Of a stretch of 64,000 nucleotides of DNA, positions 35,526 through 47,479 are shown one piece after another (the stretch's first letter is position 1; every line of letters begins with the position of its first letter). A model generated the notes under the pieces. That model had not been told where the DNA came from and ran no database searches. It saw nothing but the letters and a program-made list of their open reading frames with translations. Origin of the DNA: Aselliscus stoliczkanus (lineage: Eukaryota; Chordata; Mammalia; Chiroptera; Hipposideridae); NCBI GenBank assembly GCA_033961575.1, contig CM066735.1, positions 35,979,501 through 36,043,500 of the forward strand. Direction: 5' to 3'. The translations under genes were made by a program, and so were the position numbers.

Positions 35526-36149
35526 AATACACAGTTGTCTAATGTCAGAATTATATGCCTCATTTGGACAGATAATAAACACAACAATCTTAATTCTGTA
35601 TTTCATTGGTTAGAAAGGTCATAAGACACTGCGGTAGCCAAATGCGAAGGGAGGCAGTTGTTCTCATTTTCAAATATATATACATTCTTCCTTTATCTTT
35701 GTTGTATGGGTTTGACATGTTTTTGATAGTGCTACTTCTGTGAATCAGTGTCCAAAGTGCCTCTGTGCAATGACTTCCTGCAGAAATATGGTCTCCGTGC
35801 ATATTATCTTTGGATAATGGGAACTATTGGGATTGGTATTGAAGGACTGATCATGATCACTATGAACCTGAAATGAAGTAGGTTATCTCATTCAGATTCC
35901 TTGGGAAAAGATATTTGAAAGTCATTCTTTTTTGGCTTAAAATTGTTGAAGACACTCTGCTCATTATGATAAGTTTTCATGCATGAGACCCCCATAGAGA
36001 AATGGATTTTCATAAAGTTTTATATCTTGAATGATCTACATTCTTTCTCTTGTTAATAAAAAAAACAAAATCATGTATTTTTTCATGTATGACAGTCACA
36101 AATTTTGCATTTTAATTTAATGGCCATATACTTTAACTGTTTCAGGTAT
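35526..36149. other. Anonymous sequence
   Basis: No feature recognised. The 70-residue minus frame at 35590-35802 has no known motif. Confidence 0.4.
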
Positions 36150-36330
36150 TAATCATTCATTCCTTAAAAAAAAATTATTGAGGACTTATTATGTACCAGC
36201 AACTTCTCTAAACACAAAGAAAACAGTAGTAAACAAAACAGTTCTAAAGACAGCCCTCATAAAGATTACATTCCAACAGTGAAGACAGATAAGTAAAACA
36301 TAAATAGATAAAGGAAAAAACCAAATCAGC
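36150..36330. repeat. Old interspersed repeat
   Basis: 'aatcattcattccttaaa', 'attgaggacttattatgtac', 'agtaaacaaaacagttctaa' and 'gacagccctcataaagatta' follow the common mammalian 'ttattgagcacctactatgtgcc...aacaaaacagacaaagtccctgccc' repeat. Family not assigned. Compare 10848-11005. Confidence 0.45.
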
Positions 36331-36879
36331 AAAGAAGGGTAATTAGGAAGCTTCAAGATATAGGGGTTGAGGGAATGAAATATCAGGTAAGATAGCAACA
36401 GGGTTGACCTTTAATGAGAAGATGACTTTTGAATAAATACATGAAGGATCTTGATATTATACGTATATATTGTATTTATAATTTGTCTTAAATAATTCAA
36501 TAAATACACAGAATAGGTTATTACATGTATTTTTAACCTGAGTCTCATAATACCCTCATCAACCTTTACAAACCATCTCTATTTCACTGTGCCTTCCTCA
36601 CCACATTGCAAATTACTGATATTCTTTCAAGTCCTCAAGGTCTAGAAAAATCTTTTTCCACTGAGGGTCCTTTACAAATATTGTTCCTATAGCATAAAAT
36701 ATTCTTTCCTCTGTCATTTTTCTTTCTCATCATTAAATTTACTTCATCAAATAGTCATTCCATAGTTACCTACAAAAATAAAGTCTCCCCTTGTAGTCTA
36801 ATGCAAACACTCTTTTGTTTGCATAATAACATTCAATTTATTTAAACAATATATAGGGCTTTTCAGATTTTGACTTCTT
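36331..36879. other. Anonymous sequence
   Basis: No feature recognised. Confidence 0.4.
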
Positions 36880-37231
36880 ATGTCTGTTTGGATAAGTTTT
36901 GTCAAAGAATTTATCTACTTTATCTAAGCCATCAGTCACTTGTGTACATTTGTTTATAATATTCCCTTTTCATCCTTTTATTGTCTGTTGACCATGGAGT
37001 AATATTTTTTTTTTATTTTTCATTTCAGTAATCATCTCAATTTATTTTTTAAATTAAATGTTTTTTTTTTAAAATGAAACGTTTACCAGATTTCTGATCT
37101 TTTAAAAACAATTTAATGTTTCATTGATTTTTTTTCTATTTTTGTCTTGATATCATTTTTATTATTTATTTTTCTTTTAATTTATTTTTTCTAATTTTTA
37201 ATTTATTTTTTCTAATTTGATATTTCTAATT

Positions 37232-37334
37232 TCTTTTCTTTCTTTCTTTCTTTTTTTTTTTTTTGAGGGCAGTGTCACTGGCCCTCACATGTGGGATCCG
37301 GCCGGAGCCGCTGGCCTCCCAACTCAGCCGGCCC
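37232..37334 (-). mobile_element. Short tRNA-head SINE with internal deletion
   Basis: A (CTTT)n/poly-T tail is followed by 'gagggcagtgtcactggccc' and 'gagccgctggcctcccaact', jumping straight to 'cagccggccc'. About 23 bases containing the 'gcgcttaaccaccgcgcc' part are missing compared with the copy at 20994, so the segment next to the A box is lost. Inserted in the antisense L1. Confidence 0.85.
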
Positions 37335-37465
37335 TGATTTTCCTATTTTCTAAAAATCAGATGTTTATATCAGATTTATTATAACATTTAAAGTTATGAC
37401 TGTCCCTTGAACATTTCTTAATTCACATAAAAAAATATTATATTGTGCTTTTCTTATCATTCAGT

Positions 37466-37945
37466 TCAAAATACTTTCTTTTTTTTTTTTTTTTTTAAAG
37501 ATTTTATTGGGGAAAATTGGTGGAGGGGAACAGCATTGGGGAATCAGGGAAGAGGAACAGACAAGTTGCTGTCTTTTTGTTCTTCAGTTTAGTTGCGGAG
37601 GATGTTGCTTCACTGTTGGTATCGTCATTGCGCTCTTCCCGGATGAGGCAGATCAGTCGCTGGCCTCTGGATGTCGCTTACCGCGGCTATTGGCAGCTCA
37701 TGCTTGGCTGCCAGCCGCTCACGCTGGCTGCGGGCCACTCACTGTAGCCTATGGCAGCCCACTGCAGCAGGGGCTGCAGCCCACACCATCACCGGGGCTC
37801 GCACAGCCCAGCTCCAGGTAGAGCTGTTGTTAGCTGTAGAGGGCAGTGTCACTGGCCCTCATGTGGGATCCGAACCGGGGCCGCTGGCATCCCAAAACCA
37901 GTGCTTAACCAATGCGCCACTCGGCCGGCCCTCAAAATACTTTCT
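37466..37945 (-). mobile_element. Full-length tRNA-head SINE (family A, long form)
   Basis: A perfect 14-bp TSD tcaaaatactttct lies at 37466-37479 and 37932-37945. The long poly-T tail is followed by 'taaagattttattggggaaa' (reverse of the AATAAAATCTTTA end), the GC-rich body and an intact head 'cactcggccggccc'. It interrupts the antisense L1, so it is younger than that copy. The plus frames of up to 104 residues are shadows. Confidence 0.95.
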
Positions 37946-38760
37946 AATTTCACTTGTGTTTTTCCTTTGAACCACTGGCTATTTAAGAGTATGTTACTTT
38001 AAACATTTTGGAAATTTTCCAGATACCTTTTTGTAATGATTTTTAATATAATCTCTTTTGTTCATAGAATAGTCTTTAGTGATTTCAATTATTTTATATT
38101 TTATCAAAAAGCATTTGGTTTATCATGGACAACTCACATGTGCAGTTTCAAAGAATGCTTATTCTGCTTTTGTTGGATGGTGTTGTATTTGTGTCAGTTA
38201 GGTCAAATTGATGTCTTTTACAGTCTTTTTTTATTTTTATTTTTTTAAATACTCGTTTCCTAAGAAAGAATTGTTGAAATTTTAAAACATATTTTGGATT
38301 TTCTAATTCTCTTTTAGTTCTGGCTTCTGTGTTTACAACTCTTTTTATTAAAAGCATACACATTTAGTATTTTGTAGTTTTTATTAACTTAGTTGACTAA
38401 TTTATGATGAAATGTCCCTTTATATCCATTGTAACGTTCTTCACTTTGAATTCTAATTTGAATTATATTAATAGAGCCACTCTTGATTTTGTATGTCTAG
38501 TGTTTGCATGGTATAATTTATCCATTCTTTTAATTTAGCATATTGGTGAATATGACAATATTATACAGTCTCACTATCTTTGCATTCTTTTTGGCTTGTT
38601 TAATTTACTTATATTTAAATCAATAAGTGGTTTATACTCATCATATTGGATTTCTTTAAAAATATCGACTTTGTTTTAAATCAATTTTTAAAAAATTTAT
38701 AAATCAATTTGAATCTTTCAAAATCTAAGTGTTTTTGTTTGTTTGTTTGTTTTATCAGAT

Positions 38761-39301
38761 TAAAATATATTTACATCATGGCTTTTAAATCTTACTCCCA
38801 AGGCATGGACTTTTTGAGGTTCCAACTAAATACCCCACATGTTTAAGTTTCTTTACTTGTTTGGAAACGAATGTTTTCAGCTCCTAGATCTTCCTGGTAA
38901 CTGTTAATTTCCTGGTTTTATTGTGAATAAGTAAAGCATGCAAAGTTATCCTGGCCCCAACTTCACAATTCACATTTGCCTATCATAGCACACCTTTATC
39001 TCATACAACTTAGACATTCTTTACTGTAACTCTACCTAAAGCTTAATGTTATATCTTAATATGTCTTTTCTATTTTTCTTTTCTTTTGCTTTACATTCTG
39101 TCAACTTGTCATTCTAGAAATCCCTCTCTCACTTCTTAGGGAAATTTTACCAGTCTCTCTAGAGTCTACACATATTTTAGGCATAGAAGAGTAAGTAAAT
39201 ATTAAATAGTGGAATAAAGGAAATGATCTATAACGATTTCAGGAAGAAAAATGGGAACTGTAAAGATAAATAAGGTGAGAACTTTATCTTTTAAATTTGA
39301 A
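38761..39301. other. Anonymous sequence
   Basis: T-rich. It may continue the antisense L1, but no landmark is recognised. Confidence 0.4.
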
Positions 39302-39725
39302 TGTACTAGTTTGTTCAGGCCATCATAACAAACTCGGTGCCTTCAGCAACAGAAATTTACCTTCTCATAGTTCTGAGAGCTAGAAGTTTGAGATCAAGGC
39401 GTGGGTGGGATCGTTTCCTTCTGAGAGCTGTGAAATGGAATCTGTTCCAAGGCTTTCCTCTTGGTATCTTGCAGGGGCCTGGCAATCTTTGACATTTCTT
39501 AGCTTGTAGAAGCATCACACTAATCACTGCCTTCTACTTCATACAGTGTTCTTCCTTATGTGTTCAATGTCCTCTTTTTTATGAAAGCATCAGTTATATT
39601 GGATTGAGCGCAACCTAGTGATCTCATTTTAACTTGAACCTATGTATGGAGCTTACTGCGTAAAGGTCATATTTTGAGGAACTGGGGGTTAGGACTTTAA
39701 CATATGAATGTTGGAGGAAAATAAA
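39302..39725 (-). mobile_element. MLT1-type MaLR LTR, antisense
   Basis: 'tgtactagtttgttcaggcc', 'atcataacaaactcgg', 'agttctgagagctagaagtt', 'tgagatcaaggcgtgg' and near the end 'ggggttaggactttaacata'. This is a reverse MLT1 LTR, diverged and almost full length. Confidence 0.87.
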
Positions 39726-40106
39726 CGATAAAAATCTAGTGCAACAGATATGTATTTAATAATATAAAGAATTAATAAATGAGTGTTAATGTAAAGGGTT
39801 ATTCCCAGATGCTCCAGTTCTTAAGAAAGCATTGAAGTAGATACTAATTTCTGAATTAAAATACTGATTATAAATATTTTGAAATATCATACTTTAGCAT
39901 GAACATGAGAAAAATCATATTATGTTATCACAGGAAACAGAAGAATAATGAAAGTATACTCTAACCACATTCAAATGTAATACATTGGTTTTGGGAAGTT
40001 CTATAAAATACTTTTTTAGAGAATACTGGATTAAAACAATAACAAGGCCCAAATCCTGGCTCTATATAGTTTGTGTTATAGTATATTACAGCACAGTTAC
40101 ATGCTA

Positions 40107-40110
<4 letters not shown>
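39726..40110. other. Anonymous AT-rich sequence
   Basis: No feature recognised. Confidence 0.4.
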
Positions 40111-40140
<30 letters not shown>

Positions 40141-40865
40141 GTTACAGCTGTCATCACAGAATTTATTCTGGATATTGACACTTCTTCCTGGGAAAACCGT
40201 AACTTAGTCTTTTTAGTTGCCTGAATAGTGACAGTGAGAACCAGCCCACTTTCCTTGGCTGCTGCAGCCAGGACACCCAGTAATCTAAGGGCTTGAAGGC
40301 GAGCCCATTTCTTTCTCCTGGGAATGACAACACATGGCAGGACGTGAGCTGTTGGATTCCCACATTTGTCTGGCAGGGTCTAGGATGAGAAGCAGGCCTG
40401 TTCCTGGTCCAGGGGCCCACATCTTCCTTGTCACATGACCACACCTAGCTGCAAAGGAGTCCAAAAGAAGTCCCTAGCCAGGCAGGCATGGGTCTATGGC
40501 AATACAACCGTTTCTGAACAAGGGGGAGTGAGAGGGATTATGGGGGAGCACGGGTGATCTGCTACAGCCCCACTCACCGCTATCATATGGGGGAAGCTCG
40601 GCCTCAACGTGTTTAAATGGTGAGTCAGATGCAGGTTCCCATGGGGAGGGCAGAAACAAGGTCCGGGTTCCACCTCCCCACCAGCTACCAGAACAAGCAG
40701 CATGGGGCAGGCACTCTGGACAAATTCAGGCCCCGTATTTTCACTTATTTCAACGTTTATTTTTGACTTTCCTGCCCACCTTTACTCTGGAACTCACACT
40801 GCAGCCGGGAGCTGGAGCCGGGCCCCATTTCTGCTGCAGCTCTGATGGCCAAAGCATGCTAAGTA
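40111..40865 (-). pseudogene. Candidate processed retrocopy, source transcript unknown
   Basis: A GC-rich block of about 720 bp stands out from its AT-rich surroundings. Its left end is a pure T run of about 28 bases. On the minus strand this block ends 'ccagaataaattctgtgatg' followed by about 20 bases and then poly-A, so a polyadenylation signal sits at the proper distance from an A tail. This is the structure of a processed retrocopy. Minus-strand frames at 40163-40444, 40474-40659 and 40494-40703 show no protein I recognise, so the source may be mostly untranslated sequence or may be shifted. No clear TSD ('catgcta' occurs at both sides, weak). Confidence 0.45.
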
Positions 40866-41776
40866 ACGATAATTACAGAAATAAAAATTGCAAAAGTGAA
40901 AAACATTTTATAACTAAGCCTAATCATAGAGTCAAATCAAAGTAATTAGGTCTAAATCTGATTTTATTGGTGATCTGAAATTTCTCATGGTTGACGGTAT
41001 TAATAGAGAATCATGCAATATTTTTTTTCATGACTTGGTTTTGAAATTGTAGTTTTATTTTTATAAAATACAAAAAAATCATCATTTTACCTACTATATT
41101 TGAGATCACAATGAAAAAAACAAAAAACTCCATTAAAGTATTGTCACTTGTGTGCATATGGTGGTACCCTTATGACTGAAACATAAGAATAATGCATACA
41201 TTAAGTTATTTCACATGGCTATTACTTGAGTATCTATGGCTTATATTAAACTCATTCAACAGTTGACAATTTTTAGTCATATTAAAAAATAACACTTTTC
41301 TTCTGTTGAAACAATGTCTTTTATCTTGTTATTCATGCATATTTTCATCAGTGAGGATGTTAGACCTCAGTAAATTTATTTTAACTTTTTGTGTAATATA
41401 TATGATTTCTGTTATTTAATCAGAGTTTTAAGTTGTCTATGTTCTCCATTAAACTTTCATTATTTTCTTCCTATTAGATGTGTTTTCAATATTTCATATA
41501 AATCACACATACTTCATTTAACAAAAAATCCACTTCTGTCTGAAAACGTAAGATTTAACATTAAACTCTTCTAAACCATTCTGTATTGTACCTTTAAGGT
41601 TTTATATGTTATCTTAATGCTAGTTTCTTCCTTGGGAATGCATTTTTCTTTTCCAAACCTTAATAATTTTTCCTTAGCTTTTTGGAAAGATAATATTAAA
41701 AGGAGTGTTTAAAATACAATGTTGATGCATTCCATTTTACATTCAATGTTCTAAAAACTTTCTTTTAGAGTAGTGT

Positions 41777-41777
<1 letters not shown>
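40866..41777. other. Anonymous AT-rich sequence
   Basis: No feature recognised. Confidence 0.4.

Positions 41778-41809
<32 letters not shown>
41778..41809. repeat. (CA)n microsatellite
   Basis: About 16 CA units. Confidence 0.96.
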
Positions 41810-41813
<4 letters not shown>

Positions 41814-41950
41814 ATTATGTTCTGTAAAGGCCAAATAAGTGAATTAAATGGAAGTGCTGTGGTAAGAATCTTTTAGATTGATGACCATGACACTGAAATG
41901 TGTCATTCACTTAGAGACACATTATCACTTTTGGTTTAAACTTACAAATA

Positions 41951-42006
41951 TTTTAAACTAGTTTAAACTAGCTTAACTATAATTTAAAACTACAGTTTAA
42001 ACTAGT
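41951..42006. repeat. Imperfect TTTAAACTAG repeat
   Basis: The words ttttaaactag, tttaaactag and tttaaactag recur within 56 bp, with a degenerate unit 'cttaactataatttaaaact' between. Palindromic TTTAAA cores. Confidence 0.7.
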
Positions 42007-42075
42007 AGAAAAACAAAACTGACAAGTAGCTTGAAACCAATTAGAGTTTACAATACACCCACTGCTTTGAATTTA
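42001..42075 (+). repeat. 75-bp dispersed duplicated segment, copy 1
   Basis: A 75-bp stretch starting 'actagtagaaaaacaaaact' and ending 'ctttgaattta'. It reappears without gaps at 50076-50150 with 69 of 75 positions identical. It matches no repeat family I know and flanking sequence differs. Confidence 0.85.
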
Positions 42076-42954
42076 TGACTATATTTATATATATCAAGGC
42101 TTTGTATATACTGGGATCACTTTAAGACATTCCTGGGATAAATCACACTTATTATCTCATCACCCTGAGCCCACAGCCTAACCAGCGGACCCAAGTGGCA
42201 CTCTGTATTTGAGGAAAAATAGTTTAGAGCAATGTCCAAAATTCTAAGATTGGTTTATTTCTCTTCCCCTAGAGCCCAGTTACCCTGGTAAAGAGCCTGT
42301 GGTCCTTTTGGGGGAAGTTAGGAATACAATTTATAGTACGTGCAAATTTGTAGTATCATTGAAAAAACTTTTCTTGAAATAATATGACTTTCTTTTGAGA
42401 AGTACTAGATCTCTGAGCTTACTCATACTTGGAAATTGGAGCAGGGATCATTAATTTTCACGGCAGCCAAACCATATCTGAAAGACTTCTAGTTTCTGCT
42501 ATATAAATCAAGTGTGGTATTCAATTATTTTAGTTATTGACGCTTCAATATCACTTAACCACAGCTACAAATCCCTATTGTTTAAACCTGTGGCCTAATT
42601 TAACTCTGGGAATTAACTACTACTCGGCTTCTCTCATCAACTTTCTCAATAGCATGGTCAGCTCATCTTGGTGGATATATTTAAAGGTATGAGAGAACGA
42701 CATGATAACACTCCTCCCAACATCCTATCTCTCTAAGTCTTTGTATCCATTTCACTACATTAAAATAGGGAATGTTTGCTACCTCAACTTTATTAGGGGT
42801 TTCTATCTGAGTCCAAGTTTTTGTGAACTAATCAAGTAAAACACTAGGCAACTCACATATTGATTCAGTATTTACGGGAGGTGGACACATGTTGGTAAAG
42901 CTGCACATGAAATTATATCCTACACCCATTCCTCTATCCTGCCTTCTGAAAACT
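42076..42954. other. Anonymous sequence
   Basis: No feature recognised. Confidence 0.4.
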
Positions 42955-43060
42955 GGTTATAATATTAGTACATACATCACAAAATTATTATAAAAATTAA
43001 ATGAATTAATATCTGTAAAGCTCTGAGAAAAGCACCTACTACCATGAAACTGTTTGCTAA
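42955..43060 (+). mobile_element. MIR 3' fragment
   Basis: 'ttagtacatacatcacaaaa', 'ttattataaaaattaaatga' and 'tctgtaaagctctgagaaaa' follow the MIR 3' region ('...gtacctacctcatagggttgttgtgaggattaaatgag...gtaaagcgcttag'). A short diverged piece. Confidence 0.6.
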
Positions 43061-43640
43061 ACAAAAATGTATAGAGTATATAAAAGCCCTTGAGCAGCCA
43101 ACTTTCCTTTTGTTCTTGTCCCTTTGATCTCACACTTTTTCTAGATGCTTTTCTAACTCTTCCTTTTAATTAAACGCATCAGCAGTTACAAAAAATTTAA
43201 CCTCAAGCTCTCCCTGGTATAAGGATTATGGAAGTGCCATTCCTTTATTCATTTAGCATTTTCTTATAACTACTTTAGCCTATAAAAAAGTTATAAGCAA
43301 CTACATCAGACTGTCCTTTATGAACTTACTGGAGAAAAGGGCAAATCAGGATATAATATAATAAACAATAAAAAGAATAAAAATGTGATCATCCAAAATC
43401 AATGATATTTGTGTCTTTGGAGAAAACAACAAGAACAAATTTATATTGAATATGACATTTATCTCAGATCTTAAATGATAAAAAAGATATTAAGTGGTAA
43501 GAGTAAGATGATTCAATGGGACTGGTGCATATGCTGTATAGGAATGTGTAGAAATTGGAAAGTCGGAGCCAAATTTATTAGCCTTTGAATATGTAAATAA
43601 TTCCCATGTCGTACCTATTATATCATTCTTTTATTACATA
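43061..43640. other. Anonymous sequence
   Basis: No feature recognised. Confidence 0.4.
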
Positions 43641-43860
43641 TGAGAATATAATTAGCTGCAAGTAATGGCAACCAAACTTTTTGTGGATTAAATAAAAAAG
43701 AAATTTATTATATACCTCACATAACAATAGAGGTGTATGGAGGCTGGAATTGGTTCTAGTCAAAAATCATTAATGAATTATTTTATTTCTATCTTCTCTC
43801 TCTGCCTATCTTAGAATATTAGCTTTCTTTTTTCATTTGTGGTGCCTTGTGAAAGTACCA
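43641..43860. repeat. Old interspersed repeat, family uncertain
   Basis: 'agctgcaagtaatggcaacc', 'aaaagaaatttattatatac' and 'ggaggctggaattggttcta' resemble a widespread mammalian repeat with 'ctgcaagtaacagaaaccaactcaaac...gggaatttattggctcac'. I do not assign a class. Confidence 0.4.
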
Positions 43861-44798
43861 AGATCTGCTAAATTTATATATTCTAAATCTAAGAAAAGGC
43901 AGAAAAAAGAACAGTACTGGATACATCTATACGTTTCATAAACAATTGTCAGTAAAATATTGTGTTTTATTCTCCCTTGCCTTTGATATAGAACAATCAG
44001 TCTTGTCTCAATTCCAAGTTATCTTACAAATATTTTCCCCAAATTATTCGGCAGCAGTCCACTTACATTTCATTAGTTAAAGCAGAATAGACATCCTTAC
44101 CCAGCAAGGAGCCTGGGTAAATCATTATTTAGCTGGGCACACTGCTGTCCTAGAAAAGTTAGGAAGAAAGGGCAATGGATATTGGACAAGAATTGTGCTG
44201 TGCTTCAATTTTTGCTAGTAAATCTATGAGCTTGTTAAAAATACTGAAGTGATTTTTCTCTCAATAAAATCGTTTTCTTGTCTTTTAATAAATGTTTCCT
44301 TTGATTTCATGGCTCTACCCTCAATTATAGATTACAGCAGCTTGTTTAACATGTGAGACTCAGTGCTCTGTAATTCAGAGGATTCAAGTTGAATCTGTTA
44401 TTATAGGCACAAAAAAAGTATTGAAGAATTGTACATCACTCAATTCAGTGTGCATTCTAAATGACAGCTTAAAATTTTGGAACAACAGGCATTCCATTTC
44501 AATTAAGTAATTTAATAATTCTTGATTGTGCCATCAAATCATATATATATATACACATATATACACACAGACACTTGTGTATTCAGATCTATAATTATAA
44601 TATTTGTAGCTATAATAGTTACTGGTTTCAAACTGTCTTTTTTACCAATGAACAAGTCTAAACCTTCACTGACCTTCTCATCTTCGGTCTTTGTGTTTCT
44701 CAAAAAATCCTGTCCATTTATTAGTAAGAATAATCATTTAACAAAACGATCCCCACATAATTATATCACTCAATTATCAATAAAATGTTTTTAGCATT
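43861..44798. other. Anonymous sequence
   Basis: Short alternating (TA/CA) tract at 44542-44575. Otherwise nothing recognised. Confidence 0.4.
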
Positions 44799-44898
44799 AG
44801 AAACACATATGAGGGGTGGCTGAGTGGCTTGGTGGTTAAGCGCTGGCTTGGGAAGCCAGCGGCCCCTGTTTGGGTCACATGTGAAGGCCAGTGACACT

Positions 44899-44929
<31 letters not shown>

Positions 44930-44942
44930 GAAACACATATGA
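44799..44942 (+). mobile_element. Short tRNA-head SINE (family A, short form)
   Basis: A perfect 14-bp TSD agaaacacatatga lies at 44799-44812 and 44929-44942. The body 44813-44904 begins 'ggggtggctgagtggcttgg' and ends at the inverted repeat (44883-44904), then 24 uninterrupted A. The long unbroken poly-A and perfect TSD suggest a recent insertion despite a few head mutations. The minus frame at 44766-44963 is an artefact. Confidence 0.96.
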
Positions 44943-47479
44943 AACACTTGTAGTATAAATCATAAGCCTGTACTACTGTGCTAAAATAGTATGTATCTCA
45001 TAAAACAAATAAGAAAAATAACCAAATTTTGATACCAAGCTAATACCTTGATACACTACAACTAATATAGAGTTTATTACTATTAAGAAGAATGAAAGCT
45101 TTTAGTAGTCTTTCTTTCAGCGGTAAATTTGTATTGCTTTATTATCAAATATGTAATCATTATTTTCCTTTCCCATTACATATGTACATATATATATGAA
45201 GATGAGCTTTTTCATTTGCCTGCTGCTTGTGTTTTCATTCTTAGTATTCTTAGTAATTGATTCTTAAAATATTCTCTAAAAATTTATGTAAGAACAATAT
45301 AATATTGTCTATTCCACAAATATCCATGTGGCCATTTACAAATAAATTGCTATTTTTCAGAAATCTCTGAAATCTATGAACAAGTAAATAACGATGATAC
45401 TAACAACTATTACTCATTAAAGAACTAAAGTTATTTTATATATAGATGACAGATGCATGATATAATCAATCAATATTGACATATACATGTATAAATATGT
45501 ACATATATGTATTAAGTGTGTTTTGCTAATAATTTAATAAGATGGATTTATGTTCTTTTTAATTTCTATGTAGAAATAAAATAGAAACCCAAATGAGCTT
45601 TTCCTACTTATATAGTAGATCATCTTTTTACCCCTGAGGGCACAGAAGCACAACTGCGGATCACTCTTCCAGCTAAAGCCATAACTAAAATTTAATATCA
45701 TTTATCTTGTGTTGTCTTGGAAGATTTCATTTTCTAACCTACTTGATATGTAATCCATATATTAACACATTTATAGAAATGGCTTGTATATTCACTCAGT
45801 TTCTCTGTTGACACAGATTGCTCCAAGGTAAATTTGACCAATTCAGACCATTTCTAACTATCTTTGAATTTGTTTAAATTCATATATTATTGAAGCTCTT
45901 AATTAAATTGCACATTTGATTATTGTTCTTTGTTATTATATTCTGCTTCCCCTCAAAAAATAATTATTGAATTTTTACCACCACTGATTTTGATCCAATT
46001 ATAAACAATAGAAAAACCTTAAGTCTCACTCCATAGAAATTTAAACGATATACTTTCTGATTTGGAAACGCATTTTAATTAACTTATTTTTTTTTTAAAT
46101 AAAAGTTTATTCATCTTTTACATGCTCCACTATTTAGTTCCGCATTCATGAATGACGTTCTACTTGTCTTTTATTTTTCACTATGCCTTGAGACATGGAC
46201 AAAGCAGAGATAATTAAGAAATAAATGAGTGCTCTGAGAAAATTAATTTCAATAATGCACTAAAGCAGAATCTGGAATGCAGTGAGTTAGGAATAGGGAA
46301 GTAGTTGATGAATTGATGGGAGAATGTGAAGAATGATATTCTAAGTGATTTTACAATGAACTAGGAGAATTAGTTATTTTCAGAGTATAGCAGAAAAGAG
46401 AGGTGGTTTGGATTCTGATAAGCAGAGATTATTAAAGCAGACATCGTTTTAGGTAAAGTGTGAGATCACCAAGTGATGGGAAGGTGGGGAGAATTAGATC
46501 ATTAAAAGCTGTGTCAGAGACTAAAACATCTAATTAAAAACCCTGAGACTAGAGCAAGTTAAAGGATAAACAGTATATATGTAGATTAACTCAATGGAAG
46601 AGTACCAAAAATTGTTATTGTTAAATATGTGTAGTAACTAGGAGGGTATCATTCATAGAAGGGTGTATAAAAGGAGACATTTTTCAAAACAGTGGCAGAG
46701 GGTTACTAGGAGAGAAAAGTCAATGTACTATACTAGTTAACATAGTACTTATACAAACATATTGTACTTGGAAAACCATCTCAGCCCATTTCCGATGTTG
46801 TATATCATACTATTTACAACGTGTCAATGTTAATTTTTTTTAGAAAAAGGTTTTATAACTCTGTAAGTACAACTCTCAGAGTTTTATGGGCATAAAATAA
46901 ATGATTGGCCTGATTCTTATAGCTGTCTTCCTCTTAATAAAGACATGTGCTTGTCAAAGTGTTACAAAATTATACGTTTTTCCATGCCCATATTTTAAGA
47001 GTTGTCATATCTTTTTTTTTTTTTTCCAAACCGTAAATACAAATATGAGGAACTGGCCAAACTTCTTACTGACATAGCATTATAGTCTAATAAAAAGATA
47101 AGTATATTCAGAGTCATACAATGTTTGATTGCTTGGCTTGATGTTATGTGACTTAATATATGTAAAGATACGCTGTAAATTCCAATGAGTTGGTGAATTT
47201 TATTATGTCTAATTTTGAATTGGAAATGAAACTGTAATGTTTCCAATATCCAGGTTAATATTTTGTTTACTTTATTATTACTTTGAAATTATAATTTCAA
47301 TTATAACACTCAAAAATCCTGAGGTAATAGTTAAGGCATCATAATCTCTTGGCAATTTTGTATTTTTAAGAGAATGCTTGAAACACCCACTTTTAGATAT
47401 TAATATTTTAATAGCTGTAATTAAATGGGTATTTATTGAATGGCTACTGTGTTTGAGGGTCTTTGCTGGATTTTGAATG
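44943..47479. other. Anonymous AT-rich region
   Basis: About 2.5 kb with no recognised repeat, RNA or exon. T-rich tracts near 46086 and 47012 only. Confidence 0.4.

Larger units (their letters stand above)
36880..38760 (-). mobile_element. Long old L1 fragment (5' part of ORF2), antisense
   Basis: The antisense landmarks come in correct order: 'aagaatttatctactttatc' and 'cagtcacttgtgtacatttg' (36900-36950), 'cctttgaaccactggctatt' (37965), 'caaagaatgcttattctgct' and 'gtgtcagttaggtcaaattg' (38150-38210), 'tgatgaaatgtccctttata' (38405), 'tattaatagagccactcttg' (38468) and 'tagtgtttgcatggtataat' (38500). This is the early part of L1 ORF2. Two SINEs have inserted into it. Frames are fully decayed. 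Confidence 0.8.
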
